Below, one piece after another: positions 53,916-64,000 of a stretch of 64,000 nt of DNA. Source of the DNA: Euclidia mi (Eukaryota; Arthropoda; Insecta; Lepidoptera; Erebidae); NCBI GenBank assembly GCA_944739405.2, contig OX123190.2:63879805-63943804 (forward strand). The letters run 5' to 3'. Position 1 is the stretch's first letter; every line of letters starts with the position of its first letter. A model generated the notes under the pieces. It worked only from the letters and a program-made list of their open reading frames with translations. It did no database searches and had not been told where the DNA came from. The translations under genes and the position numbers were made by a program.

Positions 53916-54771
53916 TATCAGATGATTAGGAATCATAATGCAGCCTCTGCCTGGTTTTGAATAAGATGGCGTAACGTGAATAATCCCTGAAACAAATCAT
54001 TTAAGAGTTAAGGCAGTTAACTTGTACCTCAAGCCCCCGGCTAGGTACTTAACTTATAAACCAGTCAAAATAGACATTTGACTTAGACATTATTCACATA
54101 GAGCTGAAAATTGGCAGAGACCAAAGAAATATAACCTTAAGTCATAGAAGTAACACTAAATAACAACAGCGGTTGCTATGATTGATATCTTCTTTCTAAT
54201 GGCACATGCAGTATGATAGAAAGAGCTATCGATAGGTTTAGCAGCACGCTCTTATAGCAGCCTCGTGGTAGCCAAACAGTAGACAAAACATAGAGTTAGG
54301 AAACCGAGTGTTGTTCGTAACAGTGATGATTTATCGATAAATATTTTTGGTCAAATGTCTAACTTAAGTATGTGTCGATATATTTAAGCCGTAGAAGTAA
54401 ACAACTAAAATATTGAAATTGTAGTTTTTGCTGTCGATGCCGGATAGTGCTTTGCAAAGACTTGCCAGACAGACAGTACTAAAAAAATTCACGTGTTTAA
54501 TTGTTCGTTTTAGCCATAAAATCTATTGAAAAAAATATTCATAAACTAATGAGCGATGCGTTGCGATAAGATGCTAGGAAACTGTCACTTAGATTATGTA
54601 TTGCACGAATTATACCAGATTGGCTAATGTGGCAGGCTTTGGCAATTTGTGTGCGTCGCATCATATCACGTTGCTTGCTATCGCTTACGTTGGTTAATCC
54701 GATTTGTGATCCGCCAGCACAAATGATTCGCCTTTATGTAAATATTAGTACAGCAGTGAGCTACTTTGACA
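53916..54771. other. No gene recognised
   Basis: A reversed copy of the TTTTCAGCTCTATG block lies near 54080; the rest is AT-rich. Confidence 0.45.
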
Positions 54772-55315
54772 ACCCAGTTGGCGTGAGTGCAACCGACTGC
54801 CACGCCGAAGCTTGCGGGTACGATTCAGTTTTACATTCATGTCCGATAGTTTGTTTCCGTATTTATCCCTCATTCAAAAAACATCGATATCTCCTTTCAC
54901 TGTCAAATCCCATCACTCCTTAATGATGGGATTTACAGCACAGCTATTTAGAGAATGCAGTCAAAGATATGAGTCTGTAAGGAGTCTATGCCTCTTTAAA
55001 TGAGCGTAATTTGACGTTATGATTAACCAACTAAGACCAACTGACATTACATGTTGCACGTTCGGTATAAGGAAATATGGCGAGCATGTTCTCTCTAGTC
55101 TAAACGTCCAACCTCTCTGGCAGAGACGTTAAATACCTACATCATTATAAATAAAGTGTCAAAAATCCCCATTGATCCTACTTGTTTCTATGTATAATAT
55201 GTATGTATTTACAAAAATAAAGTATTTATGAATGTTTAACCATTATCTAGTGCCCATAACACAAGCTCTGCTTAGCTTGAAACTAGATGGTGATGTGTGT
55301 ATGTGGTAGAATATT
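54772..55315 (+). mobile_element. SINE S1, split copy
   Basis: The tRNA-like head (CCCAGTTGGCGTGAGTGCAA, CACGCCGAAGCTTGCGGG) is at 54772-54838; the body (TATGTATAATATGTATGTA, CAAGCTCTGCTTAG) resumes at 55185-55315. About 345 bp of other DNA lies between. Confidence 0.6.
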
Positions 55316-55350
55316 CATATTAGTAATATTTTGCATTTTTTTTATCCAAG

Positions 55351-55493
55351 ATGAATCATACAAGATTCTGGATTTTTCAACTTTTCTCGACAACGGTGAA
55401 TTTTATCGTGAAAAAAGGCCAGACAAAGTTGTTGATCATAAAATTTTGTACAAAAATGATCTAGACACTTTTTCTCGTACGGCTCAGAAGTAA
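55351..55493 (+). CDS. Candidate terminal exon, unidentified
   Basis: A pyrimidine-rich acceptor (TTTTTTTTATCCAAG) opens a 47-codon frame, DESYKILDFSTFLDNGEF to a TAA at 55491-55493. The composition is protein-like. GATYRATGGGGATTTTTG-type sequence at 55494 and its complement near 55157 bracket the segment, so it may be part of a small mobile element. Confidence 0.28.
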
Positions 55494-56439
55494 GATTGAT
55501 GGGGATTTTTGTCATTTTATATATAATTATGTATTTGACGCCTCTCCCCATTTTCAGCTCTATGCAAATTATGTCTAGGTTATGACTTATTTTTGTCTAT
55601 TTTGACTGCACTACTAGCCGACAAAGTATGACTGGTATACAGACTATACAACTGATGAGATCATCTACATAACTAAGTTTACTGTTCATAACTGTTGAAC
55701 AATTAACCACATGGTAACATGTAATACAATCTTTATTAACTCAGCTATGAAACTTTGTTCTAACCACATCCCGTTTAACAGATTTGCATACTTATTTGGT
55801 AAAATCGAATCCCCAAATTGCTTAATTTGGCTATAGAAGATCTACGGTATGTATTGGTGGAGTGAGTAGGTACGGAACGCATAGTCGCATTTCCTTCTTT
55901 TATGGAAAGATACATTGAGTTAAAAATGTCTAATACTCCATCTTTGTCTTTAATAGGCAAACTATCGCATGTGTGACGTTTACACACGTTAAACCTAAAG
56001 CGACCAATATGTTTATCCGTTTCCTAGATTTAATTGTGCCTAACATAATAATATCTTATTACACATGGTGAAACAAGATACAAGCCTAATCAGGCAACTA
56101 TCAGATATTATCTAGACCGAGATATCTAAAGTTGTTGTTATACTATGGCACTAAAACAATACGAGCAACGTACAAAACGCCATAAAATATTACAATAGTA
56201 TTTGTTCTAGCTAAGCCACTATTTAGACCTAGTTTGTTGACGAAAGGATTAAGTTTAATGTGCCCGATTATGTCTATTTATTGGGTGTTAAAAACAACAC
56301 AAGGTGTTATCATTCTTACTCACGCATAAATATCGCGCTCGTGACAATCTAAATTTGAATCTGTGACGTATAATTTTCCAGAACATTGGGCTTTTCCTTT
56401 CAACGTCTTTTGACTATGAATGCTGATCCCCCCTCCTAT
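55494..56439. other. No gene recognised
   Basis: Contains a copy of the TTTTCAGCTCTATG block (about 55550); otherwise AT-rich. Confidence 0.45.
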
Positions 56440-56674
56440 GTCCGTGTGATGACGGATTAAGAATACAGAATGTCACAACCCCATATCATCCCTTGGGTGC
56501 CGTAAGAGCCGACAGAGGGAACATATTATGCAGAGAACAGAACTGTAAGAGAAGGAAAACTTGGTACTATAAACCCTATACCAACCCGTTTGGCCACCGT
56601 GGTATAGTAGGCCAATTCCTCCTTTCAAAGGAGAGGCCTAGTCCAGCAGTGGACTGTTAAAGGCTGATGATGAT
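56440..56674 (+). mobile_element. SINE, family S3
   Basis: Same head, middle and RTE-like tail as 53681-53915, with scattered substitutions. Confidence 0.8.
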
Positions 56675-57934
56675 AGCTTGACAACTCGACGAACAACTTA
56701 TATTAATTTAATCACTTTACTGTAAAAAAACTTATCGACTGGAAAATGTTTTTTTACTTAATTTTTAATTTGTAAGTAGTTGTGGATTTTGGAATGTTTC
56801 ACATTGGAACATTGATTTAAATACTAAAGATACGTGCGACCGAACATTTGACAGAAGCAGTCACCTTACAAAAAAAAATAACGCCATCTATTAAAACTAG
56901 TATGAACTACGATGTAAATCGGCAAGGTCTGCTCCTAGACATAACCTTGCAAGAGCGGAGTGAGGTATTTTTCGAGGTACAAATTTTTTTCTTTTTTCAT
57001 TTTGGATTCGGACCTAATGTTTTTTGAAGTTGGTGTATCTTTAAATTTTAAGAATCAATTAAAAATAATTTTACTAGAACATTATTTAATCTTATAGTAA
57101 TAATAATAAATCTTTTCGCTAATAAAGCTATTTCGCACTTTTACGCGGCTTCGCGCCGTTTTTACCAATATGAAAGAAAATTTGCTAAAATTTCCGCCGT
57201 GGTTTAGTAAACAACTTATTAAAATGACTAAGGAGAAAAATAAATTGTTACATACATTTCAAGTTTTTAAAAACCCCTTAGACGAAATCTCACTCATAAT
57301 GTTAGAAGTTGATTTCATGACATATTTTTAAGTTACCGGTGACATGAAATGTTATCATATTTTTTAATATGTTTTTTGTCGTAGTTCACGCAACCTTTCA
57401 CGGCACGATTGGCATTTTTGTTCGCAAGATTTACGTCCGCTTCCGATGACAGCTGATCGCATTCTAGTTCACTTCGTTAAAGAGAAGACCATTTTAGGAC
57501 CAACTTCGAGACGTCATTGTAACATGCGGTCCGCCCAGTCCTTACACAGTAATATATATGTCAATGCATTGGAATCATTGGAACCGACGAACTGCACTGC
57601 TGTCGCAGTGTCAAATCTTATATTAATAATTTCGTCAAGGAGTACAGCGAATCCTTACCTGAATAATAAAAGATAAAAAAATAAAGATTTCGAGTCGACA
57701 AAATGTATCATCAAAAATTCGGATTGTCGAGTATTTTGTTAAATTTTATTGGTTCTGAGAAACGAATCGCAGTCGCCATATCGGCCACTCTTGCATAGTA
57801 CAATAAGAATCTTAGTACTAAGTAGTTTGTATGTGTAAATACTTTTTGCAGTTATATTTCTTAAACAGTTAAAACGACACAAGACTTATAGAAGTAACCG
57901 CCCAGTAAAGAAGATTTGCGTTACCCTGAATATA
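56675..57934. other. No gene recognised
   Basis: The plus ORF at 57446-57676 (76 codons) has no recognisable domain. Confidence 0.45.
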
Positions 57935-59030
57935 GATGATATTAATAACTGAGTAATTAATACTGTAAGCGTCCTTTTTGCAGATGACATTTCTCTAGTA
58001 TTTCCATGCAGTAACATAGACGAACTACATAACCGTATAACTCATATTTTATCTGATATATCAACTTGGCTAACAGAACATAACTTAGAACTAAATATCT
58101 CAAAAACTAAACTCATGCAATTTAAACCCTACCAGAAACGTGCTATAACCATGGAAAATATATTATTTAATAACAATAAACTTGAATGCGTAGACAATTT
58201 CAAATTACTAGGCCTACATATTGATTCACATCTAAATTGGAAATCTCATATACAAAACATCACTAGCAAATTATCATCATTTACATACGGTCTATATGAG
58301 TTAAAAAGAACTTCTGACCTCAAATCAGCGAAAGCTGCCTACTATGCATACGCTCACTCGTGGCTCCGATACGGAGTTATATTATGGGGCAATAGTGTAG
58401 ACGCGGATAAGCTTTTCAAACTCCAAAAGCGATGTATTAGGATTCTTGCAAATATAGATGGAATGGAAAGTTGCAGAAAACATTTTACGGAGCAAGGCAT
58501 TCTAACACTTATATCAATATATATATTAGAAATATGCATATTTGTTAGGAAGCATATGTCCCTGTTTACTTTAAATAAAGACCATTTCACCCAATCCCGT
58601 AACCTTAGACACCAAAATAGACTAACATTACTAACATCTAGCCTGTCAATATTTCACTCAGGACCGTATGTTATGTCGATCAAAATATACAATAAAATAC
58701 CGCAAGAAATAAAAGACTCCAAAGATAACAACATATTCAAAAATAAACTTCAAAAATATCTATTAAAAAAATGCTTCTACACACTGCAAGAGTTTTTTGA
58801 CGAAAATACTTACAGGAAGCAATACCTCTTAGCGTAAGACAATAGGTACAATGTACTGAATAATTATATTAGCTGACTTCAACAACATTATAAAATAAAG
58901 TTGTCTAGATATATTACTTATATATATATAACTAGTTATAGATACCTACGTATACCAACGTAAATTTGCTGTGCCCTAACAGGGTTGCATGTTGATTCTA
59001 AATTTATTATTAATTTAAGATCTTTGTACT
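57935..59030 (+). mobile_element. Jockey-like LINE, 5'-truncated
   Basis: Carries the end of the RT domain and the C-terminal region, then about 200 bp of 3' DNA with AATAAA near 59043. At about 59065-59117 a GAACGAAGCCGCGGGCAAAA run ending CTAGT looks like the end of an unrelated Helitron. Confidence 0.75.
57953..58837 (+). pseudogene. LINE reverse transcriptase end with catalytic ADD
   Basis: Open from 57953 to the stop at 58837 (about 294 codons): VLFADDISLVF holds the catalytic Asp pair (57983-57988 region), then NLELNISKTKLMQF, NFKLLGLHID, LRYGVILWGN, LQKRCIRILANI and KCFYTLQEFFDEN. A TGA at 57950-57952 closes the frame upstream. Same family type as 31401-31985. Motifs before the ADD box are lost through 5' truncation, so the product would be inactive. 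Confidence 0.85.
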
Positions 59031-59348
59031 TACACATGAAAGCAATAAACATTTTGAGTTTATACTATAACTAGAGAACCCCGAATTTACGCGAACGAAG
59101 CCGCGGGCAAAAGCTAGTAGCTCTATAAATCTTGTTGGCAAAATTGATAAATAAAAGAGCGTGCGTTGAGATCAAACGTATATTTTCAACTGGTTTGTAC
59201 AATTGCGCGCTTAACGGCTAAACCTTAACCGTTAAACCTACCCACCAATACATATTATAATATGTAACACCTTCACCCTTAATTTCTAGCAGACTTATAA
59301 CTAATACATAAACAACTTATTTCTAAACCTAACCGCTCAAATGAACCT

Positions 59349-59595
59349 CAGTGACTTTTGTCACTTTGATTCAATATCCGTTGAGTGAACCCAAGTGACT
59401 TTTGTCACTTGGGTTTTGCTATAATAATGTATGCAACTTTTTAGAGTGAGCAATTGCGGTGTTTTTAGTTTTGTACCTGTTCACTCTACGGTGACTTGCC
59501 TTGTTCTTTGTATAACTTCTTACTTCAATACATTTCCTAGTTAAAAACATTGCAACAGTAATGTAATGGTTTATTTAGATTAAATAAACCATTAC
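59349..59595. repeat. Three perfect or near-perfect hairpins
   Basis: AGTGAC-TTTT-GTCACT (59349-59365 region); AACCCAAGTGAC-TTTT-GTCACTTGGGTT (59388-59415, 12-bp stem); GTAATGGTTTATTTA-GAT-complement (59563-59595, 15-bp stem). The first two share a sequence and look like a duplicated hairpin. Confidence 0.85.
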
Positions 59596-59610
59596 ACAAA
59601 GCGTCAATTG

Positions 59611-59979
59611 TTCCCGTGCGGTCCCGCCGTCGGCAAAAATTTCGCGCCAATTGAACATTGATAAAATTATTTTTATTATTAAAAAGTGGTGATTTTTTAA
59701 TTAATCGCATGCAGATATAACCATTACGTCGATAAAAGTCATAAAATACATATGTCACCGATTTACTTTTTAATATAAACCCGTTCAAAGTTTTATTCCC
59801 GTGCGGTCCCGCAGTCGGCAAAAATTTCGCGCCAATTGAACATTGATAAAATTATTTTAATTATTAAAAAGTGGTGTTTTTTTTTAATTTATCGCATGCA
59901 GGTATAACTAATACGTCGATAAAAGTCATAAAATACATATGTCACCAATTTACTTTTTAATATAAACCCGTTCAAAGTT
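59611..59979. repeat. Tandem repeat, 185-bp unit, two copies
   Basis: Units start at 59611 and 59796 (TTCCCGTGCGGTCCCGC) and end AACCCGTTCAAAG. They lie downstream of the minus-strand gypsy integrase gene and may belong to that element's 3' region or LTR. Confidence 0.88.
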
Positions 59980-60241
59980 AATATAAACGTGTTTTTAACG
60001 CTCGTCAATGTTTGACACTAAGTATAATAAATTAGAAACCAAATATCAACAAACACTTGCTAACACTTGAAAGAGAAAATCATTAGCTTTAAGAAAAAAA
60101 TCACTTCAGAGCAGATTCGTGTTACATACGAGTCGACAAAAAATTGTTTATGTTATCGCGCGGCGGCGGCGATTATAAGCTATCGGGGTGCACCGGGCGG
60201 CAATTGTAAGATAACGGCGCATTCATCCAAGCGGATAATTA

Positions 60242-61648
60242 CTACTTATAACAATCATCTATACCGTATCGTCTCACTGGTTTACGGACACGGTGAATAT
60301 CACTCGATTCGTTTGGCACATTATTGTTCGAGCCATGATCATTTATTTCAGGCACACTGGGCATGCTAGACGTTGGTGGGGTTGCTGTTAATACCGCGTC
60401 AGTGCCATCAGCTGGTGCTGATGTGTCACCGGCTGCCATCGCGCCGCCCGCACCGCCCGGTGCGACGCCTACGCCGGTCTGGCTATCGTCATTTGTTGGG
60501 AACATTAGCGAAGGACGGAATCGTTTTACAGGTCTTTCATTTACCCTGTGACTATCACAATGATTACGTGTTAAGTTTACAATATTAGTTACATCTTTCG
60601 ACACTCTCAGCTTTAGTTGGTCGACATGTCTGTGTTCCTCGGTTCCTTTGATAGATCTGACTTTGTAATTCGTACTACCTGTCTTATCGGTGATTGTCCC
60701 TGCCGTCCACTTATCTATGCCACGATACTCTCTAAACCAGACCTTGTCACCCACCGCGATTTGTCTAATTACCCCTTCGGCGGATGATTCTATCCGCTTC
60801 TGACGAGCGTTTACTATTTCTTTCTGGTCTTGTTTTAAACAATCTAGACGCAAGCGCAAATTGCGTCCTATACACATTTTTGCTGGACTTTCACCGGTTG
60901 TGTAGTGTGGTGTATTTCTATAAGCTAGTAGGAATCTACATAAGGAAGCGTGTATGTCTGTTTTAGACCTAATTGCCTTTTTAATATTGCGTTTGCATAT
61001 TATTACGGCGTTTTCTGCCGCCCCATTCGACGCTGGGTGATATGGGGCTGAAAAAATATATTCGATTCCATTGGTATTTAGAAATAGTTTGAACTCAGTA
61101 CTAAAAAATGGAGGACCATTATCACTAACTACCTGTTTCGGCAAACCGAATCTAGCCCACATTTCTCGCAATACCTTTATTACAGCTGTCGCTGTAGTGC
61201 TATTCATTTTTATTGCCTCTATCCACTTCGAATGAGCATCAACTACAATAAGGTACGTTTGCCCCTCTATTGGTCCTAAAAAGTCTATGTGTATCCTGGT
61301 CCATGGACGATCTGGCCACGGCCAGAGGCGCGGTGCGTGGGCCGGAGGCGCTTCGGATACCGCAGCGCACACTGTGCAGGAACGGCACGCGGCTTCTACC
61401 GCTTCGTCTATACCCGGCTACCACATATAGCTCCGAGCTAGCGCCTTTGTTTTCACTACACCCATATGACCCTCATGAAGTTCTGTAAGCACTTTAACCC
61501 TGCAAGAGTTTGGAATTACGACCCTATGTCCCCACATTACACAACCTAATTCTATATACAATTCATTTTTCCTATTGACGTATGGTTTTAATTCTTTCAT
61601 TTCGACATCGTCCGGCCAACCATCATTAATGTATCTAACTACTCTTTG
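60242..61648 (-). pseudogene. Ty3/gypsy integrase, one nonsense codon, 5' lost
   Basis: The frame enters near 61648 after the RNase H region (NDGWPDDVEMKELKPY), then the HHCC zinc domain (HEGHMGVVKTKALARSYMW, CRSCTVC), broken by TAG at about 61416-61418 where a tryptophan is expected. The catalytic core has D in RIHIDFLGP, D in VVSDNGPPF and E in SNGAAENAV, with 35 residues between the last two (DD35E). The C-terminal domain (GDKVWFREY, HVDQLKLRV) and a Gly/Ala-Pro-rich tail end at 60242. Integrase joins element cDNA to host DNA. Upstream gag, protease and RT are absent. Apart from the TAG the frame is intact. Confidence 0.9.
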
Positions 61649-61668
61649 TTTTATGTTTTTTTTGTATT

Positions 61669-61804
61669 AGATTAGGTTAGATTAGATTAGATTAAGCTTC
61701 AGATACAAAATTATGTTTTATTATTATGTCCCTATAAATTAAGTTATAAATAAAAGTATATAATAAAATGGTTCTACTACTCTTCTCAAAACGGTATCTG
61801 AAGC
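61669..61804. repeat. TTAGA-type repeat and a 109-bp inverted-end unit
   Basis: About five GATTA units (61669-61694), then GCTTCAGATAC (61696-61706) and its exact complement (61794-61804), which could be a tiny MITE. No target duplication seen. Confidence 0.6.
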
Positions 61805-61865
61805 CGTTTCTTTTTTTAATTTACAGGAATCTAGGAGTAACGCTTCTGAGGCAAAATGTAAATAT

Positions 61866-62292
61866 TGTTACGAGCTGGGGTTCGTGATAAATTATATACA
61901 CTATGCCAGAAAAACTGCACTTTATTTACTAACACAAACACTATACACACTTATTTCTCGACACTAATAAAAACACACTTATTTCACACCACTAGAAACA
62001 CCACTAAACACTCCGACTTACTTCCCTTCGCTTGATGATTATCGCTCCTATATTCAATTGTTACTGTCTCTTCTCGCCCGTCTGCGTGGTATTTATACCG
62101 GCCGGAACACATAACTAGTATTTTCGAGACTCATCACGAAAGTTCTGGTAGCTTGCGGTCATTCTAGTTTGTTCTATTTACAGCAACGAAATCTATTAGA
62201 GGATAGATGAAACAGCTTTAAACCACAGATACATCTAATCTCTTCTGGTTATTTGATTCACCGATAGATGGCGTTATTTTCAATTCGTAACA
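61866..62292 (-). repeat. LTR of gypsy element 2
   Basis: 427 bp with TGTTACGA at one end and TCGTAACA at the other. On the minus strand it has TATAAATA near 62092 and AATAAA near 61915, so U3, R and U5 are in order. A purine-rich AAGAGGGAGACCG (62293-62305) touches its 5' side, as expected for a polypurine tract. Confidence 0.88.
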
Positions 62293-62303
62293 CGGTCTCC
62301 CTC

Positions 62304-64000
62304 TTAAACGTGTTCGTCTCGAACATCGTTGGACCCATAGTAACGAGCCAACCGGTCCACATGAACTATCTTCGGTGCACCTCGCGACCCCTTCTGGATT
62401 CGATAGGTGACGTCGTTCATCCTGGTAATTATGCAATATGGCCCGTCCCATCTGGCTTGTAACTTAGGCGATTTACCTTTGCTTCGTTCTGGGTTATGAA
62501 GCCACACCAATGATCCCTCATCGAAGCCTTTGTTGTTTGCCTTCCGGTCGTAGCGAGTCTTCATCTTCTCAGACATCTGTTGTCCTGACTCCCATGGAAC
62601 TCCTACATTGTACACCTTGAATGCACCTCTGTTACGAGTATGTGGCCCCTTCACAGCCGCACAACTTGTGCATTTGCGGCACCTATCCTCGACGTCATTC
62701 CGACAGTGGAGCCAATAAAACCGCTCTCGGACCTTAGTAAGCGTCTTCTTAACACCCATGTGACCTCCCGAAGCACCATTGTGATAGAGCCGCAATACTT
62801 CCGGCACCTTAGTCTTGGGCACTACCATTTGCAGATGGCATTGGTTATCTCGAGCGTTTTCCCATTTGCGGCACAGAACTCCATTCTGGACAACCAAGCT
62901 TTCTCTCTGTGCCCAATAACCTTTGGTGACAGGGCTCATTGCTGCGATATCACTCCATTTGGCCCTAGGAGCGCCTGATTTCTTCCATTCGAGAATCGGC
63001 TGTACGTCCTTGTCTTCTTGCTGAGCACTATGCAAAGCTTCTTTCCATCCGTCGCTCAGATCCGTCTTCAACATTCTCACTAGCGCTGCCGGCTTCGCTG
63101 TCTGTCTTGCACAGTGTTTGCGTTGGTCGGGGTAAGCCCTACCTATCAGAGTATCTGCGCTACGTTGCTCTTGCCGCCAGACAGGTACGTCAGGTGACCC
63201 CTTTGGTGGAGACAGGGTACCAACGTGCCGCTTACGCTTTGGGCAGCTCAAGCGGATATGGCCTCTTTCCCCGTAGTTGTAGCACCGTGGTGAAGAAACA
63301 ACCTCCCTGATACGGTAAATTCGATCCTCGTGACGCGCTGCGTCCACCTCCAGAGCGTAGGCTAAGGCTTCCTTGAGGGCCTTGAAGTGCCCAAGTCTTA
63401 CCGCTGCTCTAACCTCCAGGTCACGGATCCCATCGGTGAATGCCTGTACGAGGTTCCCATTAATGAGCGCAGGCGACGACAGGTATGCCTTCCTGACCAG
63501 CCTTTCCACCTCTAGAGCCCACTGCTGCAGAGTTTCTCCGGTGCGTTGTGTCCTGTTCTTCAGCTGAGCACGATACACAAGTTCGAGGTGCGCGTCTCCG
63601 TACCTCACCTCCAACGCCTCCAGAAGCTTCTCGTAGGTGATGTCTTGCCCGAGTGCCACCAACACCGTCAAGGCCTGATCACGAAGGCCCAAGGTTAGGG
63701 CGGTGAAGGCCTGTTCTTTGTCCCACCCATTCGCTCGCATAACGGCCTCAAACTGAACCTTGTTTGCAAACCACGATGACGAGCCATCAAATGGTGGAAC
63801 CTTAAACCAACGAGGCGAGGACGCCACAGCTGCAGGTGTAACGTCGTAGGACCCGAGCCTACACAATTTCTTCTCCAATTCGGCAATACGGGCCTCGAGT
63901 TGATCATGTACACGCTTTTCAATGTCGCTGATACGGGCCTCGTGCTGCTGAAGTTCCTCCTTGACTGCCTTCAAGTCCTTCCCCACTGCGGCGCTGAGGT
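62304..64000 (-). CDS. Gypsy Gag joined to integrase ends, enzymes deleted
   Basis: Open through the window edge (the GTG at 63986 is probably not the start) to a TAA at 62304-62306. Order: coiled coil (about residues 1-45), Gag capsid-like region (WFKVPPFDGSSSWFANKVQF, GETLQQWALEVERLVRKAYL), a zinc knuckle with its second Cys replaced by Tyr (CYNYGERGHIRLSC), then the spacer before integrase, the integrase HHCC domain (YHNGASGGHMGVKK, CRKCTSC) and, after VGVPWE, directly the post-core part (MSEKMKTRYD, KSPKLQARWDGPY). Protease, RT, most of RNase H and the integrase catalytic core are missing without a frame break. It lies right beside its 3' LTR and resembles 412-type elements. Confidence 0.85.
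   Translation of the reverse strand, partial: LSAAVGKDLKAVKEELQQHEARISDIEKRVHDQLEARIAELEKKLCRLGSYDVTPAAVASSPRWFKVPPFDGSSSWFANKVQFEAVMRANGWDKEQAFTALTLGLRDQALTVLVALGQDITYEKLLEALEVRYGDAHLELVYRAQLKNRTQRTGETLQQWALEVERLVRKAYLSSPALINGNLVQAFTDGIRDLEVRAAVRLGHFKALKEALAYALEVDAARHEDRIYRIREVVSSPRCYNYGERGHIRLSCPKRKRHVGTLSPPKGSPDVPVWRQEQRSADTLIGRAYPDQRKHCARQTAKPAALVRMLKTDLSDGWKEALHSAQQEDKDVQPILEWKKSGAPRAKWSDIAAMSPVTKGYWAQRESLVVQNGVLCRKWENARDNQCHLQMVVPKTKVPEVLRLYHNGASGGHMGVKKTLTKVRERFYWLHCRNDVEDRCRKCTSCAAVKGPHTRNRGAFKVYNVGVPWESGQQMSEKMKTRYDRKANNKGFDEGSLVWLHNPERSKGKSPKLQARWDGPYCIITRMNDVTYRIQKGSRGAPKIVHVDRLARYYGSNDVRDEHV

Noticed and set aside
60067..60588. Plus-strand ORFs over the gypsy integrase end
   Set aside because: Shadows of the minus-strand Gly/Ala-Pro-rich tail.
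61669..61694. Telomeric repeat (TTAGG)n
   Set aside because: Only one TTAGG; the rest is TTAGA. A simple repeat.
1..64000. CRISPR array, operons, riboswitches
   Set aside because: No regularly spaced repeats of that kind, and everything points to an insect nuclear genome.

Overview
The window looks like a transposon-dense, AT-rich stretch of an insect nuclear genome, most likely from a moth or butterfly. The evidence is the mix of repeats: Penelope-like elements, R1-clade and RTE-type LINEs, short Helitrons ending in CTAG, tRNA-derived SINEs, Tc1/mariner, pogo, piggyBac and Ty3/gypsy relics. There are no bacterial-style operons and no long run of host exons. I found no complete host gene. 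The best host-like signal is one 85-bp internal exon (38077-38161) with clean splice sites. Weaker exon candidates lie at 245-411, 9965-10238 and 55351-55493.

Layout. 1-11 kb: Penelope element 1 (1522-3003); an RTE LINE fragment that abuts a Tc1 element (4657-6326, TA target site, frameshifted DD34E transposase); a GC-rich R1-like 3' end (6664-7250); three copies of an unclassified repeat C, two of which keep a near-identical 62-codon ORF; and a 143-bp Penelope 3' end with an 11-bp target duplication. 11-24 kb: SINEs, (TA)n tracts, Penelope element 2 (14295-16503, most of a reverse transcriptase), an RTE LINE split by another LINE, a mariner deletion relic, and Helitrons, one of which sits in a MITE. 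25-34 kb: a possible 2.8-kb element bounded by TTA, a Jockey-like LINE and a second RTE LINE.

34-38 kb is a Helitron (34013-38014) that received a pogo-like element (34490-37905). The pogo element has a long open transposase ORF and an array of GGCCGAAAACTA-like motifs. 39.1-46.2 kb is the most layered region. Imperfect inverted repeats of about 440 bp enclose a decayed gene of a family I cannot name and a piggyBac element. The piggyBac element holds Penelope element 3. The left inverted repeat holds two R1-like insertions at the same 14-bp target. 46-57 kb is mostly non-coding with SINEs, a MITE and hairpins. 58-64 kb holds a Jockey-like LINE, a gypsy integrase with one nonsense codon, and at the right edge a second gypsy element with an intact LTR. 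Its 560-codon frame joins Gag to the two ends of integrase and lacks protease, reverse transcriptase and the integrase core.

The observation I would check first is an RNA motif in the 3' region of all three Penelope families (seven copies). It matches a type I hammerhead layout: stem I, a GYGANCAN core, a G-C-closed stem II, GAAA, a palindromic ACGU or AUAU stem III and a UC cleavage position. The changes co-vary in stems I to III, and the core differs from the canonical one at the paired positions 3 and 8.
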